Assembly: GCF_005818865.1 (NCBI RefSeq)
Contig: NZ_VBRY01000004.1
Span: 62,001-126,000 of the forward strand
Direction of reading: 5' to 3'
From: Mariprofundus erugo
Lineage (GTDB): Bacteria; Pseudomonadota; Zetaproteobacteria; Mariprofundales; Mariprofundaceae
DNA: 64,000 bases
Shown here: piece by piece, positions 37,312 to 46,840 of the stretch
Layout: the number at the start of each line of letters is the position of its first letter
How positions within the stretch are numbered: position 1 is the first letter of the stretch
Position numbers and translations under genes: made by a program
Notes under the pieces: model-generated
Told to the model about the DNA's origin: nothing
Database searches by the model: none
The model's input: only the letters and a program-made list of their open reading frames with translations

Positions 37312-38205
37312 CTACACAGCCTGTATCGCATCCGCCAACAGAGGAGCAAGACAGATCACATTGCTTGAGTGAGAAATGCTATCGGTGCTCCATATGTGAT
37401 CGAATCCGGCATGCCGCAACTTGCTCCAGGCATCGCCGGCAAACAGAGCATGGGTGACGACTGCAGAAACCGAAGCGGCTCCTGCCGCCCTTGCAGCTTC
37501 TGCCGCAGCCAGCAAAGTACGACCGGTACTGGCGACATCATCGACCAGCACAACATTGCGACCAGCAACATTCGCACCGCCGGGCAGATGAACATGCACA
37601 TTGCTATCGCCCAGACGCTCCTTCTCAGCCACACCGACATCAAAGCCATGACCGGCAGCAATGGCTTCAACCCACTGTCGCGACTCCGCATCGGGTCCAA
37701 GTAACCACGGCCGCTCCACGTGCTCCTGCAGAAAATCGGCCATCAGGCCCGTTGCCGAAAGAGCAATTGCAGTGGCTGCCGGTACCGCCTCCTGCAGTTG
37801 ATGCACCCGATGTAAATGCGGATCAACAGTCATCACAACATCAAATGCATCAGCAAGCAGCTTCCCGATCACGCGCTGACTGACAGCTTCCCCTGCATGG
37901 AAGGCCTTGTCCTGGCGCATATAGCACAAATAAGGAACCACCAGTATCAAGCGCTTCACGCCCTGATCGCGGGCTGCTGATGCTGCCAGTAACAGCTCGA
38001 TCAGCTTCCCCTCCGGCCGGTCCAGACTACAGAAGATAACGACCTGCTCAGGCAAAGGGGTCGGCACCATGACCCGGCTTTCACCGTCAGGAAAACGATG
38101 CACCTCAATCAGGGCATAACTGATCACCCCGGCATCACCATGGCTCAGCGCGTCTGCCAGTCGTGCTGCCTGCACCTCACCATCCGGAAATGTTAACACC
38201 TTCAT
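37312..38205 (-). CDS. prs: Ribose-phosphate pyrophosphokinase homologue
   Basis: A 297-residue PRPP-synthetase-like enzyme (ribose 5-phosphate + ATP to PRPP + AMP). Divalent-ion and ATP-binding regions are seen in VIFCSLDRPEGKLIELLLA and VVPYLCYMRQDKAF, the flexible VMTVDPHLHR segment, and the PRPP loop VVLVDDVASTGRTL. The sequence is nearer to the short archaeal class III type than to the standard bacterial 310-residue form. GGAGGGTACC precedes ATG 38205. It follows the phosphorylase gene by only 15 bases, so the two are likely one operon. Confidence 0.85.
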   Translation of the reverse strand: MKVLTFPDGEVQAARLADALSHGDAGVISYALIEVHRFPDGESRVMVPTPLPEQVVIFCSLDRPEGKLIELLLAASAARDQGVKRLILVVPYLCYMRQDKAFHAGEAVSQRVIGKLLADAFDVVMTVDPHLHRVHQLQEAVPAATAIALSATGLMADFLQEHVERPWLLGPDAESRQWVEAIAAGHGFDVGVAEKERLGDSNVHVHLPGGANVAGRNVVLVDDVASTGRTLLAAAEAARAAGAASVSAVVTHALFAGDAWSKLRHAGFDHIWSTDSISHSSNVICLAPLLADAIQAV

Positions 38206-38220
38206 GGTACCCTCCTTTCG

Positions 38221-39768
38221 CTACAAGGATGGAAAATAACGGGGAGCCGGCGGAGTATCACCGATGGCAAACCCGTTGTTTTTTTCAGCCAGATCCTGAG
38301 CAAATTCGAAGTCAGACGGGAACTCGGCATGAATCCGGTATAGGGGCTCCCCCTCTGTCACCGGGTCCCCCATCTTTTTAAACAGATCGACACCAGCCCC
38401 CTTATCCATCGGTGCACCAGCCAGGCGGGCAATGCGCGCCATCTGCAGGTTATCGATCGCCACCACAAAACCGTTCTCGGTCGCCATCACCTCTTTGACC
38501 AGTACCCCCGGCTTGGCCCGCAACTCGTTCATCCCCTGCGCTGCAATCAGGGACTGCATTTTTCGCATCGCCCGACCGGTTTCCAGAATATCGCGTGCGA
38601 TGGCATACCCCTGGCCGCCGCGCACATCGGGATCAAACTCAAGAATACGCCCGGCCAGCCTGAGCGCCTTTTCCCTCAGGTCGGTTGGTGCTGCCGGATC
38701 ATTCTCCAGCACCTGAATCACATCACGCGCCTCCAGAACCGGTCCGATACCGCGCCCGATCGGTTGCTCGCCGTTGGTAATCACCACCTCCAGATGAAGA
38801 CCGGAACGATCACCCACATATTCAAACATCTTACGCAACCGCAACGCCTCATCCATGGTGCGAACCTTTGCCGTAGGCCCGATCGGTATATCGATCAGCA
38901 GATGGGTGGAACCGGCGGCAATTTTTTTGGAAAGAATCGAGGCAATCATCTGTCCGGGAGAATCGATGGCCAGCGGTCGTTCTACAGAAATCAGAATATC
39001 ATCGGATGGTGCCAGCTTCGCCGTCCCGCCCCATGCCAGACAACAGCGCTCATGGCGCACAATCTCGCGCAACCGCTCAAGACTCAGCTGTACCCTGGCC
39101 AGCGTCTCCATGGTATCGGCCGTACCTGCCGGCGAGGTGATGGCCCGGCTTGATGTCTTTGGAATCAGCATGCCATGTGCTGCCACAATCGGCACCACCA
39201 GCATCGTCGTCCGGTTACCAGGAATACCGCCAATACAGTGCTTGTCAGCGACCAGCGGTTCGCCCCAATCCAGCCGTTCACCGGTATTGACCATTGCCTG
39301 AGTCAGATAAAGCAACTCATCCCGCTCCATGCCGGTCTGACTACAGGCTACTAAAAAGGCCGACATTTCCATATGGGAATAACGATTATCCACTACATCC
39401 TGCATGATGGCGAGAAAGTCCTCGCCATTCAGGCGCTCCCCGGCAATCTTGCGATGCACGGCATCGAGGGAGGCTGGTGGTACGGCATGGGAGATACAGA
39501 CCGTCTCACCTTCGGCCAGTCCCAGCTGTTCGAAGGCCTGCTCACTTAAACCGAGCTCATCCACTGCCATCATACAGTCATTACTTACCACATTGAGTAC
39601 GGCCAGCAACTGCTGATCACGAGGGCGACTGTTCACCTCCACCTTGGCCAGAGCCTGAAACCCCTGTGCCCGGTAAATCGGGCAGTCCCGATGTAAGTAG
39701 GCGACATTTTCCTTGTAGGTATCAATGCCGACACGGCGCAACTTGAGATAAAAATCGGGTATATTCAT
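38221..39768 (-). CDS. AMP/thymidine phosphorylase family enzyme
   Basis: A 515-residue nucleoside/nucleotide phosphorylase of the long (type 2) family that includes archaeal AMP phosphorylase. It has an N-terminal extra domain of about 85 residues. Phosphate and base-binding motifs are [32 protein letters not shown] and [24 protein letters not shown] phosphorylase yields adenine and ribose 1,5-bisphosphate; thymidine phosphorylase yields thymine and deoxyribose 1-phosphate. The extra domain and the PRPP-synthetase neighbour favour the former, but this is inference. Start ATG 39768 has AGGGAGTTGACG; a longer frame to 39900 is rejected. Confidence 0.87.
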   Translation of the reverse strand: MNIPDFYLKLRRVGIDTYKENVAYLHRDCPIYRAQGFQALAKVEVNSRPRDQQLLAVLNVVSNDCMMAVDELGLSEQAFEQLGLAEGETVCISHAVPPASLDAVHRKIAGERLNGEDFLAIMQDVVDNRYSHMEMSAFLVACSQTGMERDELLYLTQAMVNTGERLDWGEPLVADKHCIGGIPGNRTTMLVVPIVAAHGMLIPKTSSRAITSPAGTADTMETLARVQLSLERLREIVRHERCCLAWGGTAKLAPSDDILISVERPLAIDSPGQMIASILSKKIAAGSTHLLIDIPIGPTAKVRTMDEALRLRKMFEYVGDRSGLHLEVVITNGEQPIGRGIGPVLEARDVIQVLENDPAAPTDLREKALRLAGRILEFDPDVRGGQGYAIARDILETGRAMRKMQSLIAAQGMNELRAKPGVLVKEVMATENGFVVAIDNLQMARIARLAGAPMDKGAGVDLFKKMGDPVTEGEPLYRIHAEFPSDFEFAQDLAEKNNGFAIGDTPPAPRYFPSL

Positions 39769-39856
39769 CGTCAACTCCCTGCGCTTAAAGTATCTGTATG
39801 CTGCATAAAAACCGATTCTGCCAGTGGTCTGGCAACGCAGGAAAAAGCGTCGCGAC

Positions 39857-41356
39857 TCACTCCGTCCGGAATGCCGAAGCAAGCCCCAACAGCGAGCCAT
39901 CCGCCGCTGGCGTAAACCCGCCTAACCGGGCCCCGCTTACAGCAATCACCGGTTCGTACCATAACGGTATATAGACCATATCAGCATACATCTGCCACTC
40001 TACTCTGCCATACAACTTTTTGCGTTCGTCAGCATCTGTGCTTGCACTTGCCTGGTCAAGCCATGCATCAACCTGTGGATTGGCATAACGGCCCCGATTG
40101 GAGCCCTTCGGAGGCCACATCGACGAATGCAGAACCCAGCGATAAATATCCGGATCGCTATTGCCAACCCAGGCCAGCGAAAACACCTGAAAATCCCCCT
40201 GTTTGATACGCGCATAAAAGCCGCCCCACTCCAGTGACTCAATATGGACATCAATACCCACGCGCCTCCACATCGCTGCAATGGCTGTTGCCAGTTGCAG
40301 ACGGGCCGGGTCGGTACTTGTTCGATAGGTGATCGAAAAGCGGATACCATCGGCATGCAGCGGGAAACCGGCCTGATCCAGCAACATAGCCGCCTTCACC
40401 GGATCAAATGATGTTTCCGGCAAATTCACAGCAGCCCAGTGAGCCGGCACAAGCATCGTCTCCGCAAGTACAGGGAGATCTGCAAACAGTGCTTTTTTGA
40501 GCTGATGACGATCAAGAGACAGAGCAAGCGCCTGGCGTACGCGCAGATCTTTCAGCTGCCGGTCATGCAGGTTGATACCCAGATAGGAGAAGGTTGTTGA
40601 CGATCGCGTCTGCATGGTCAGCGAAGGTTGCTTGCGCAGATAGCCCAGCAGATACGGAGGCAGGTCATTCTCAACAAAATCGAGCTCCCCGCGTGCCATC
40701 TTCAAGACCCTGGTCACCGGATCCTTCACCGCCGAGAAATGAATCGTGGTAAAACTGTCGGCCGGATGTGCCCCCACGCGCTCAAGTGTCAGGCCGCTCT
40801 GATTCCACGCCGCCAGGGCAAACAGGCCACAACCAAGTGTGTTGCGCGGCTGTTGCGGCTTGCCAGCCAGCGCTACCGGCAAAATACCAAGGTTAAGCCG
40901 GGGCAACAGCGAAGCATCCGGCCGCTTAAGATAGAACCGTACCGTTCTGTCACCGTTTGCCTCAACACGTTGTACAGCATCAAATGCAGCTCTGAGCGGG
41001 CTGGCCAGATCGGGGTTGAGTACGGCATTGTATGTGGCAGCCACATCAGCTGCTGTCAGCTTGCTCCCATCGGAAAAATGCAGGCCTTCCCGCAACCTAA
41101 ACTGCCAGATCAACGGCTCAGGGTGCTGCCAGCTTTCTGCCAGATCCCCTTCTGCCTGAAATGTATCATCCAACCGCAATAATCCGCGATGAATCAGCTC
41201 CTGCACGCGAACTGAAGCCGCATCGGTAGCAAATCGAGGATCAAGGGTAAGTGGTAACTGGGCCAGTCCCACTCTCAGCAAACCCGGTGAAGGGGGGGCT
41301 GCGTGGCAAGAGGCAAGCATCAAGACCAACGGAATAAGCCATCGCCACATGCTCAT
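39857..41356 (-). CDS. Extracellular solute-binding lipoprotein, family 5 (peptide/nickel)
   Basis: Periplasmic substrate-capture protein for an Opp/Dpp-type importer. The signal ends in the lipobox LMLASC (Cys17). The 499-residue body matches family 5: [57 protein letters not shown]. No permease or ATPase is adjacent; oppD/oppF at 15.9-17.8 kb may be its partners. It is 88 bases upstream of the phosphorylase and starts 10 bases after rlmD. Confidence 0.9.
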   Translation of the reverse strand: MSMWRWLIPLVLMLASCHAAPPSPGLLRVGLAQLPLTLDPRFATDAASVRVQELIHRGLLRLDDTFQAEGDLAESWQHPEPLIWQFRLREGLHFSDGSKLTAADVAATYNAVLNPDLASPLRAAFDAVQRVEANGDRTVRFYLKRPDASLLPRLNLGILPVALAGKPQQPRNTLGCGLFALAAWNQSGLTLERVGAHPADSFTTIHFSAVKDPVTRVLKMARGELDFVENDLPPYLLGYLRKQPSLTMQTRSSTTFSYLGINLHDRQLKDLRVRQALALSLDRHQLKKALFADLPVLAETMLVPAHWAAVNLPETSFDPVKAAMLLDQAGFPLHADGIRFSITYRTSTDPARLQLATAIAAMWRRVGIDVHIESLEWGGFYARIKQGDFQVFSLAWVGNSDPDIYRWVLHSSMWPPKGSNRGRYANPQVDAWLDQASASTDADERKKLYGRVEWQMYADMVYIPLWYEPVIAVSGARLGGFTPAADGSLLGLASAFRTE

Positions 41357-41366
41357 CCGGTTACAA

Positions 41367-42623
41367 TCAGGCCCGTTCCCAAAGACTCATGGCCTCGACA
41401 TGGCCGGCATAGGCAAACAGATCGAGTGCCTGCAATCGTTTTAGCCGGTATCCATGCTGCTGCAACATGGCTCCATCTCTGGCGCCGGCAACCGGGTCGC
41501 AGGAGATCATGATGATTTTTTTCGGCATCAGCTGGCCAATATGACTACAAATCCGTTTGGCACCGCGGCGAGGCGGATCCAGAATCAATACATCCGCAGC
41601 AATATAGGGCTCCATCTCAAACTGCTCAAACAGATTCGCCTGCTCAAATCGACCACTCACCCCCAAACGTTTGGCATTGAGTGTTGCAGCTCTGACGCTG
41701 GCAGGATTAAGTTCGGCACCACAGACAACAGCCCCGGTCGCCACCGCCAGTGGCAGCGACAAATTACCGATACCACAGAAGAGGTCGGCAATTCGTCGTA
41801 CCGGCCCGCTCCATTGCTGGATCAGCGAAATAAGCAGCCTGTTACCTGCCTGCTGCCCCTGCACAAAATCATCAGGTCCTACCGCCAGCATCACATCCGC
41901 AGAACCGGCAGGCAATGCATCATGAAACACCTGCACCGGCCGCGTCAGCGGACGCGTTACCTGATCATGGCGCCACCACCACTGCAACGGTATACCGGCC
42001 AGTTGATCGGGAAAGCCGGAGAGTGTGGCTGCATCACCTTCGATAACCACATGGATGCCATCGCTCAGCTCCACTGCCTGTACCGCCTCTGCCGCACACA
42101 GATCATCACGCTGCTGCAAATAGTCGTGCAGCTGATTCAATATCGGCGTCACTGCGACACATTGCTCGTGGTAAATCACCTGATGGCTGGCGCTGGCATA
42201 AAATCCGGGAACACAGCCGCGCTCACTGCGGCCCATCACCCAGCGCACCCGCCGACGCAAACCGACAGCCTCTGCCGCTACTCCGGTCACGATGGTATCC
42301 GTCTGGATCAGTGACCTGAACGCATCACTTACCCACTCACTTTTAAGGCTGCGCTGATCGGCCTGTGCAATAAACTGAAGGGCACAACCACCGCATTCGG
42401 TGGCAACAGGGCATGGTGCCTCCACCCTTTTTTCCGAAGCCTTCAACAGCTGCACCACTTCACCGCGCATGGCTCCCCGCCGCTTGCCCACAGGACGAAC
42501 CAGTATGCTGTCGCCCGGTACGACATTCTCTACCAGCATCGTCATCCCTTCCGCCCGTACAAGGGTTTCTCCGCCGGGCAGAATACGCTCGGCAACAGCT
42601 GTGATGGACGATGTTAACGACAT
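41367..42623 (-). CDS. rlmD: 23S rRNA (uracil-5-)-methyltransferase RlmD family
   Basis: SAM-dependent enzyme methylating a uridine of 23S rRNA (U1939 in E. coli). It has an N-terminal TRAM-like domain (residues 1-60) and the Fe-S cysteines C71, C77 and C80 (CPVATECGGC) with a fourth near 158 (EQC). The SAM fold has DLFCGIGNLSLPLA and LDPPRRGAKRI. The catalytic Cys is in MISCDPVAGARD and the general base in HVEAMSLW. The first ten bases overlap the end of the MidA gene. RlmD is favoured over TrmA/RlmC by the cysteine cluster. Confidence 0.92.
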   Translation of the reverse strand: MSLTSSITAVAERILPGGETLVRAEGMTMLVENVVPGDSILVRPVGKRRGAMRGEVVQLLKASEKRVEAPCPVATECGGCALQFIAQADQRSLKSEWVSDAFRSLIQTDTIVTGVAAEAVGLRRRVRWVMGRSERGCVPGFYASASHQVIYHEQCVAVTPILNQLHDYLQQRDDLCAAEAVQAVELSDGIHVVIEGDAATLSGFPDQLAGIPLQWWWRHDQVTRPLTRPVQVFHDALPAGSADVMLAVGPDDFVQGQQAGNRLLISLIQQWSGPVRRIADLFCGIGNLSLPLAVATGAVVCGAELNPASVRAATLNAKRLGVSGRFEQANLFEQFEMEPYIAADVLILDPPRRGAKRICSHIGQLMPKKIIMISCDPVAGARDGAMLQQHGYRLKRLQALDLFAYAGHVEAMSLWERA

Positions 42624-43771
42624 GGGGACAGCAACTCCTTCAGATGATCAAACTGTGCCAGATAGGCCGGGCGCTCAATGGCCACATTGGCAGACTGAAT
42701 CAACAACTTGAATACCTCCCCCATCCCAAACGGCATCAGCAATCGCTTGGCGTGGGCCAGCAGGTGCATGCTGTTGGCATCAGGCTGCCGGGCCAGCGAC
42801 TCCACAAATGACTGCAGGGAAGGCGACTGGGCCAACCAGCCCCCCTGGGTCATCCACATCACCGGCTGCAGGCCGGCACTTCTCCCGCAACGAACCAGCT
42901 CTGTAAAATCGACATGCGCAGTTATATCACGGCTTCCCGGTCCGGTGAACACATCAGCGACAGCTGTATGCCCTGCGTGAGCCAGCAGTGTCCCCTCCAC
43001 ACGACCGGGGCGATAATATTCAGCCTGACTATATCCGTAGTCGAGTGTCATCACGACACCCCGTTGCACTATGCGGGCGACAGACTGCTGCCAGCCGGAA
43101 AGCCCCGGATTAAACTCACTGATATAACCATCCGGCCAGCTGGCGATCAGCTCGGCGGCAATTGCGGGCGGGGCCTGCATCGGCTGGTCAGCGCTGCGCC
43201 AGGCCAAAGCGCCATCGTCTCCGACAGAGATTCCCCGCTCGAAGAACTGGCCACTGCGATAACAAAAGCAACGAACAGGGAACGCATCCGGCAGCTCATT
43301 GCTAAGGACAACAATATGCTCTACCGGTTCAATCTCATCCAGAGATGCATATTGTTCGACATGCATCCCCCTCTCATCAAACAAGGCTTTTTGCCGTTGT
43401 CGCAGGCCTTCACTGCGCTCAATAGAAATCAGCCTCCTGGGTGGCGCGGGCAACATCCGGCCCAACAGTTCGCTGACCAGTACCAGTAACTTGCCACTGC
43501 CAGATCCCTGCTCCATCAATGTCCAGTGTTCTGGTTCGCCCATCTGCTGCCAGACATTGGCAATCAGGTCGGCAAACCCCAGCCCCAGCCATGGCCCGAG
43601 CTCCGGAGCGGTAATAAAATCACCCGCCTTGCCGAATACCGTTTTGCTTTCGTAATAACCGAGTGCAGGCTCATACAGTGCAGCCTGCATATACTCATCC
43701 ATGGGAAGAAAACCGCCTGCATCGGAGATGCGCGTACGGATGATCTGCTCAAGCCGGCTCTGTTCTGTCAT
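42614..43771 (-). CDS. MidA/NDUFAF7-family SAM-dependent methyltransferase
   Basis: 385 residues of the class I methyltransferase family that in mitochondria methylates a complex I subunit (NDUFAF7/MidA). Motifs include GDFITAPELGPWLGLGFADLIANVWQ at the family's N-terminal region, EQGSGSGKLLVLVSELL (SAM glycine loop) and FSNELPDAF-like VVLSNELPDAFPV. Bacterial members have no known target. GGAGGCGTCAACC precedes ATG 43771. It leads the operon MidA-rlmD-solute-binding protein-phosphorylase-prs. Confidence 0.87.
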   Translation of the reverse strand: MTEQSRLEQIIRTRISDAGGFLPMDEYMQAALYEPALGYYESKTVFGKAGDFITAPELGPWLGLGFADLIANVWQQMGEPEHWTLMEQGSGSGKLLVLVSELLGRMLPAPPRRLISIERSEGLRQRQKALFDERGMHVEQYASLDEIEPVEHIVVLSNELPDAFPVRCFCYRSGQFFERGISVGDDGALAWRSADQPMQAPPAIAAELIASWPDGYISEFNPGLSGWQQSVARIVQRGVVMTLDYGYSQAEYYRPGRVEGTLLAHAGHTAVADVFTGPGSRDITAHVDFTELVRCGRSAGLQPVMWMTQGGWLAQSPSLQSFVESLARQPDANSMHLLAHAKRLLMPFGMGEVFKLLIQSANVAIERPAYLAQFDHLKELLSPCR

Positions 43772-43835
43772 GGTTGACGCCTCCCCCCCCCCGAACTAAC
43801 GTATCGAACATTCCATACGAAAACGAGGAAATCAA

Positions 43836-44168
43836 ATGTCTTCAGATCTAATCATTCATGTCAGCGATGAAAGCTTTGACGCCGATGTATTGAAAGCGTC
43901 AGGCCCGGTGCTGGTTGATTTCTGGGCTCCATGGTGCGGACCCTGCAAACAGATCGCGCCGATTCTGGACGAAGTTGCAGGCGAGAAGCAAGGTCAGGTC
44001 ACCATTGCGAAAATTAATATTGATGACAATCCTAATACCCCCGGCAAATATGGTGTTCGCGGCATCCCTACCCTGATGCTGTTCTCCGGTGGTAATGTTC
44101 AGGGTACCAAAGTCGGCGCTGTGAACAAGGCCAAACTGATTGAATTTATCGATGAGCATCTGAACTAA
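43836..44168 (+). CDS. trxA: Thioredoxin
   Basis: General cytoplasmic disulphide reductase. The 110-residue protein has the redox pair in WCGPC (Cys34 and Cys37) and the family blocks [18 protein letters not shown] and [12 protein letters not shown] with the cis-proline. A GAGG ribosome site lies before ATG 43836. It is monocistronic: a terminator follows at 44194. Confidence 0.98.
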   Translation: MSSDLIIHVSDESFDADVLKASGPVLVDFWAPWCGPCKQIAPILDEVAGEKQGQVTIAKINIDDNPNTPGKYGVRGIPTLMLFSGGNVQGTKVGAVNKAKLIEFIDEHLN

Positions 44169-44193
44169 ATCATCCGATAACGATGACTTTTTG

Positions 44194-44229
44194 AATGGCA
44201 GGAGCATTAGCTCCTGCCATTTTTATTTA
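44194..44229 (+). terminator. Rho-independent terminator after trxA
   Basis: AATGGCAGGAGC-atta-GCTCCTGCCATT stem followed by TTTTATTTAT. It also lies between the convergent trxA and rpoH, but the T-run is only on the plus strand. Confidence 0.92.
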
Positions 44230-44237
44230 TGGCCGTC

Positions 44238-45083
44238 CTACTCTGTTTCCCAGGTTACAAGATCTGAACAGGATTGGGCAATTTTTTCCATGGCCCGCGC
44301 CTCTATCTGGCGAATGCGTTCAATCGAAACACCAAGCTCAACCGATAGCTCCTTCAATGTCACCGGTGGCTCAATAAGATGGCGCTGCCGGATTATATAA
44401 CGATCGCGCTCAGGCAACTGGTCCAGCGCAAGTTTCAGCTGTGTCCGTGTAAATGACTGCCACTCCTGCTCTTCCATCAACTGCTCGGGGGAATCATCAG
44501 GTGCCGGCAATTCAATCACCGCCCCCTCTTCGGTTGCATCCGAATCGATGGAGAAATCACGTCGTAAAAAGGAGGCGGCAATGGCCTGATATGATTCACC
44601 GGATGTGCCGTGCTGCTCGGCCACAGCCTCAAGATCCCGCCCTTCAAGCGCGGCAATCGCACACTCCGCCTTTTGCAAACCGGCAAAGATACGCCGCTGC
44701 AACTTGTTGGTCCCCATTTTGACAATACTCCACGAGTTCAGGATAAAATCGTGGATTGACGCCCGAATCCAGTAGGCGGCATAAGTTTTCAGCCTGAAGC
44801 CCCGATCCGGATCAAAGCGTTTGACCGCCTGCATCAGCCCGAGCGTTCCCTCCTGAATCAGATCCTCCTCAGGCAGGCCAAAGTGACGGTATTCACGGGC
44901 AATCGCTGCGACAACATGAAGGTTGGCGTTGATAAGCTGCTGCACGGAAGCAAGATCGTGATCACGCTGCCACTTGCGGGCAAGGGCCTCCTCTTCCTCT
45001 CTGTCCAGCCTGGGGATTTTTCGTAATTCCTGATAGAAGCGGTCCAGACTGGTTAGTGCTTTCAGCGCCCGCGTTTCACTCAT
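44238..45083 (-). CDS. rpoH: RpoH-type alternative sigma factor
   Basis: A 281-residue sigma-70-family factor lacking region 1.1. Regions 2.1-2.4 are clear (FGLPEEDLIQEGTLGLMQAVKRFDP, TYAAYWIRASIHDFILNSWSIVKMGTNKLQRRIF) and match RpoH (sigma 32), including QRR-type residues of the RpoH box. Region 4 reads LKELSVELGVSIERIRQIEARAMEKI. RpoH directs heat-shock and protein-quality genes. AGGAGTTGAA precedes its ATG. It converges on trxA. Confidence 0.93.
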   Translation of the reverse strand: MSETRALKALTSLDRFYQELRKIPRLDREEEEALARKWQRDHDLASVQQLINANLHVVAAIAREYRHFGLPEEDLIQEGTLGLMQAVKRFDPDRGFRLKTYAAYWIRASIHDFILNSWSIVKMGTNKLQRRIFAGLQKAECAIAALEGRDLEAVAEQHGTSGESYQAIAASFLRRDFSIDSDATEEGAVIELPAPDDSPEQLMEEQEWQSFTRTQLKLALDQLPERDRYIIRQRHLIEPPVTLKELSVELGVSIERIRQIEARAMEKIAQSCSDLVTWETE

Positions 45084-45319
45084 TTCAACTCCTGACTCTC
45101 TGACATCGCAACGATACTACGATTCGAGCCAAAGCATAAGCTGAATCTCCCGAATAAATGCCACTTACCACCCATTCCGCCTTCTCTAATCAGAGCGACG
45201 CCAACACCATGCCGTTGCCGAATTCGGCAATGAAAGACTCTGCTTTTACCGGTGCCAACAACTGAGCTGACTGTTCTGTGTTGTTGCGATATGACAGCCA
45301 CCATACAAGGATACAGCAC

Positions 45320-45784
45320 ATGAGTAATCCAATTCATATCGTACTGGTCGAGCCGGAGATCCCACCCAATACCGGCAACATCGCCCGTTTATGCGCCTGC
45401 ACCGGTTGTGCGCTGCATCTGGTCCATCCGCTGGGGTTTTCGCTTGATGATCGTTACCTGAAGCGGGCCGGACTGGACTATTGGCAGTACCTGGATGTAT
45501 TTGAATATGACAACTGGGATGACCTTCGCCTCCGGCTGAATGGTGAGAGAAACTGGTTCGGCATGAGCTCCAAGGCGAGCAAAAGCTTTTGGGATGTGCG
45601 CTATAAAGCCGGAGACGTGCTGGTATTCGGTCCGGAAACACGCGGGCTCAGCCAGCGCATTCTTGCTGATATCACCCCTCTGACGGTTCCAATGCGGCAG
45701 GATGCGCCGGTGCGCTCGCTTAACCTCTCAACAGCCTGCGGTATTACACTGTTCGAAGCCCTCAGACAACTAAAAGAGCAGTAA
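45320..45784 (+). CDS. trmL: tRNA (cytidine/uridine-34 2'-O)-methyltransferase TrmL
   Basis: A SPOUT methyltransferase (154 residues) that methylates the wobble ribose of tRNA-Leu. Motif 1 is IPPNTGNIARLCA, motif 2 LVFGPETRGLS, and the SAM knot region is VPMRQDAPVRSLNLSTACGITLFEALR. AAGGATACAGCAC precedes ATG 45320; the in-frame start at 45278 is outside the homology. It sits alone on the plus strand beside rpoH. Confidence 0.95.
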   Translation: MSNPIHIVLVEPEIPPNTGNIARLCACTGCALHLVHPLGFSLDDRYLKRAGLDYWQYLDVFEYDNWDDLRLRLNGERNWFGMSSKASKSFWDVRYKAGDVLVFGPETRGLSQRILADITPLTVPMRQDAPVRSLNLSTACGITLFEALRQLKEQ

Positions 45785-45895
45785 ATATCCACTGCAGCAA
45801 ACAGATCCGCCCGACTTTTACACTTGTCTGCCACGGGCAACAAATGCACTTCACAAACCAACGTAATTAATTGATAAATAACAACAATGCAGAAG

Positions 45896-45982
45896 GCCTA
45901 AATTTTAGGCAAAACAGACATCTGTCACTTCAGTGTAATAAACCATTACCTTCTCACAGCTTTATCCACCGGGTTATCCACA
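45896..45982. promoter_or_regulatory. Palindrome and DnaA-box-like pair between trmL and the nitrilase gene
   Basis: GCCTAAA-t-TTTAGGC at 45896-45910 is a perfect short palindrome. TTATCCACA at 45974-45982 matches the DnaA-box consensus exactly, and TTATCCACC at 45962-45970 is one base off. A weaker inverted site (TGTGGAATA) follows at 45988-45996. The 240-base gap is otherwise AT-rich and without genes. Confidence 0.4.
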
Positions 45983-46024
45983 GGTTCTGTGGAATAGACT
46001 AAAAAAACCTTTATCCCGTTCGAG

Positions 46025-46840
46025 TTACGGTAAAATCGGAGGGATATTCCGCCGATGTTGCAGAGCCGGAAGCATTCGACGTACCGATTCAAGCCGGGCA
46101 AGAGAAAGATCAGCCATGACCACCCCTTCGCCCGCTTCCTGCATCGCCATCACCTCTCCCCACGGGTCAATGATCATCGCATGCCCCCAGGTTTTCCGCC
46201 CGTCGGCATGCGTCCCGGCTTGAGCTGAGGCAATCACATAGCACTGGTTCTCAATGGCACGGGCGGTTAACAGTGTCTGCCAGTGAGCCTTGCCGGTCTG
46301 TGCGGTGAAGGCAGCCACAACGGAAACCATATGACATCCTGCATCTGCATAATGGCGATAAAGCTCAGGAAAGCGGAGGTCATAACAGATCGACAACCCG
46401 ATTCGGAACGCCCCATGCTGCACGACAACCGGAGCATGCCCAGGCTGAATCGTGGACGACTCGTGGTATGACTCACCATCTATCTCCACATCAAACAGGT
46501 GTATCTTGTCATAGATATCCAGCAATTTTCCATCAGCATCAAATGCCGGAGAGCTGTTACGCAGCAGCCCCTGGTCACCGCGCAATAGAATACTGCCACC
46601 AATGATCGCCATTTGATGCGCTGATGCCTGTTGCGACAGAAAATCCAGCACCGATGAGTGCTGCTCCGATTCGGCAAGCGCCCTTTTCTCCTGATCTGAC
46701 ACACTCATCAGGGAGAAGTTCTCCGGCAAAACCGCCAGCTCTGCCCCCTGATCAGCCGCCTGCTGCAATAACTGTGAAGCCACACGCAGGTTTTGCATGC
46801 GATCGGGTCCTGATGTCATCTGGAGAGAGGCAACCCGCAT
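46025..46840 (-). CDS. Carbon-nitrogen hydrolase (Nit2/NitFhit-type amidase)
   Basis: 271-residue nitrilase-superfamily amidase. The catalytic triad is Glu40 (VLPENF), Lys112 (YDKIHLFD) and Cys152 (GLSICYDLRFPELYR). The LYDVEI/YDKIHLFDV environment and length match Nit1/Nit2 proteins that hydrolyse deaminated glutathione or alpha-ketoamides (repair enzymes). ATG 46840 overlaps the stop of the DUF4438 gene by one base (TAATG), so expression is coupled. Confidence 0.92.
   Translation of the reverse strand: MRVASLQMTSGPDRMQNLRVASQLLQQAADQGAELAVLPENFSLMSVSDQEKRALAESEQHSSVLDFLSQQASAHQMAIIGGSILLRGDQGLLRNSSPAFDADGKLLDIYDKIHLFDVEIDGESYHESSTIQPGHAPVVVQHGAFRIGLSICYDLRFPELYRHYADAGCHMVSVVAAFTAQTGKAHWQTLLTARAIENQCYVIASAQAGTHADGRKTWGHAMIIDPWGEVMAMQEAGEGVVMADLSLARLESVRRMLPALQHRRNIPPILP

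Noticed and set aside
41454-42314. 286-codon open frame on the plus strand
   Set aside because: Shadow frame opposite rlmD, which has full catalytic motifs; the shadow shows no recognisable domain.
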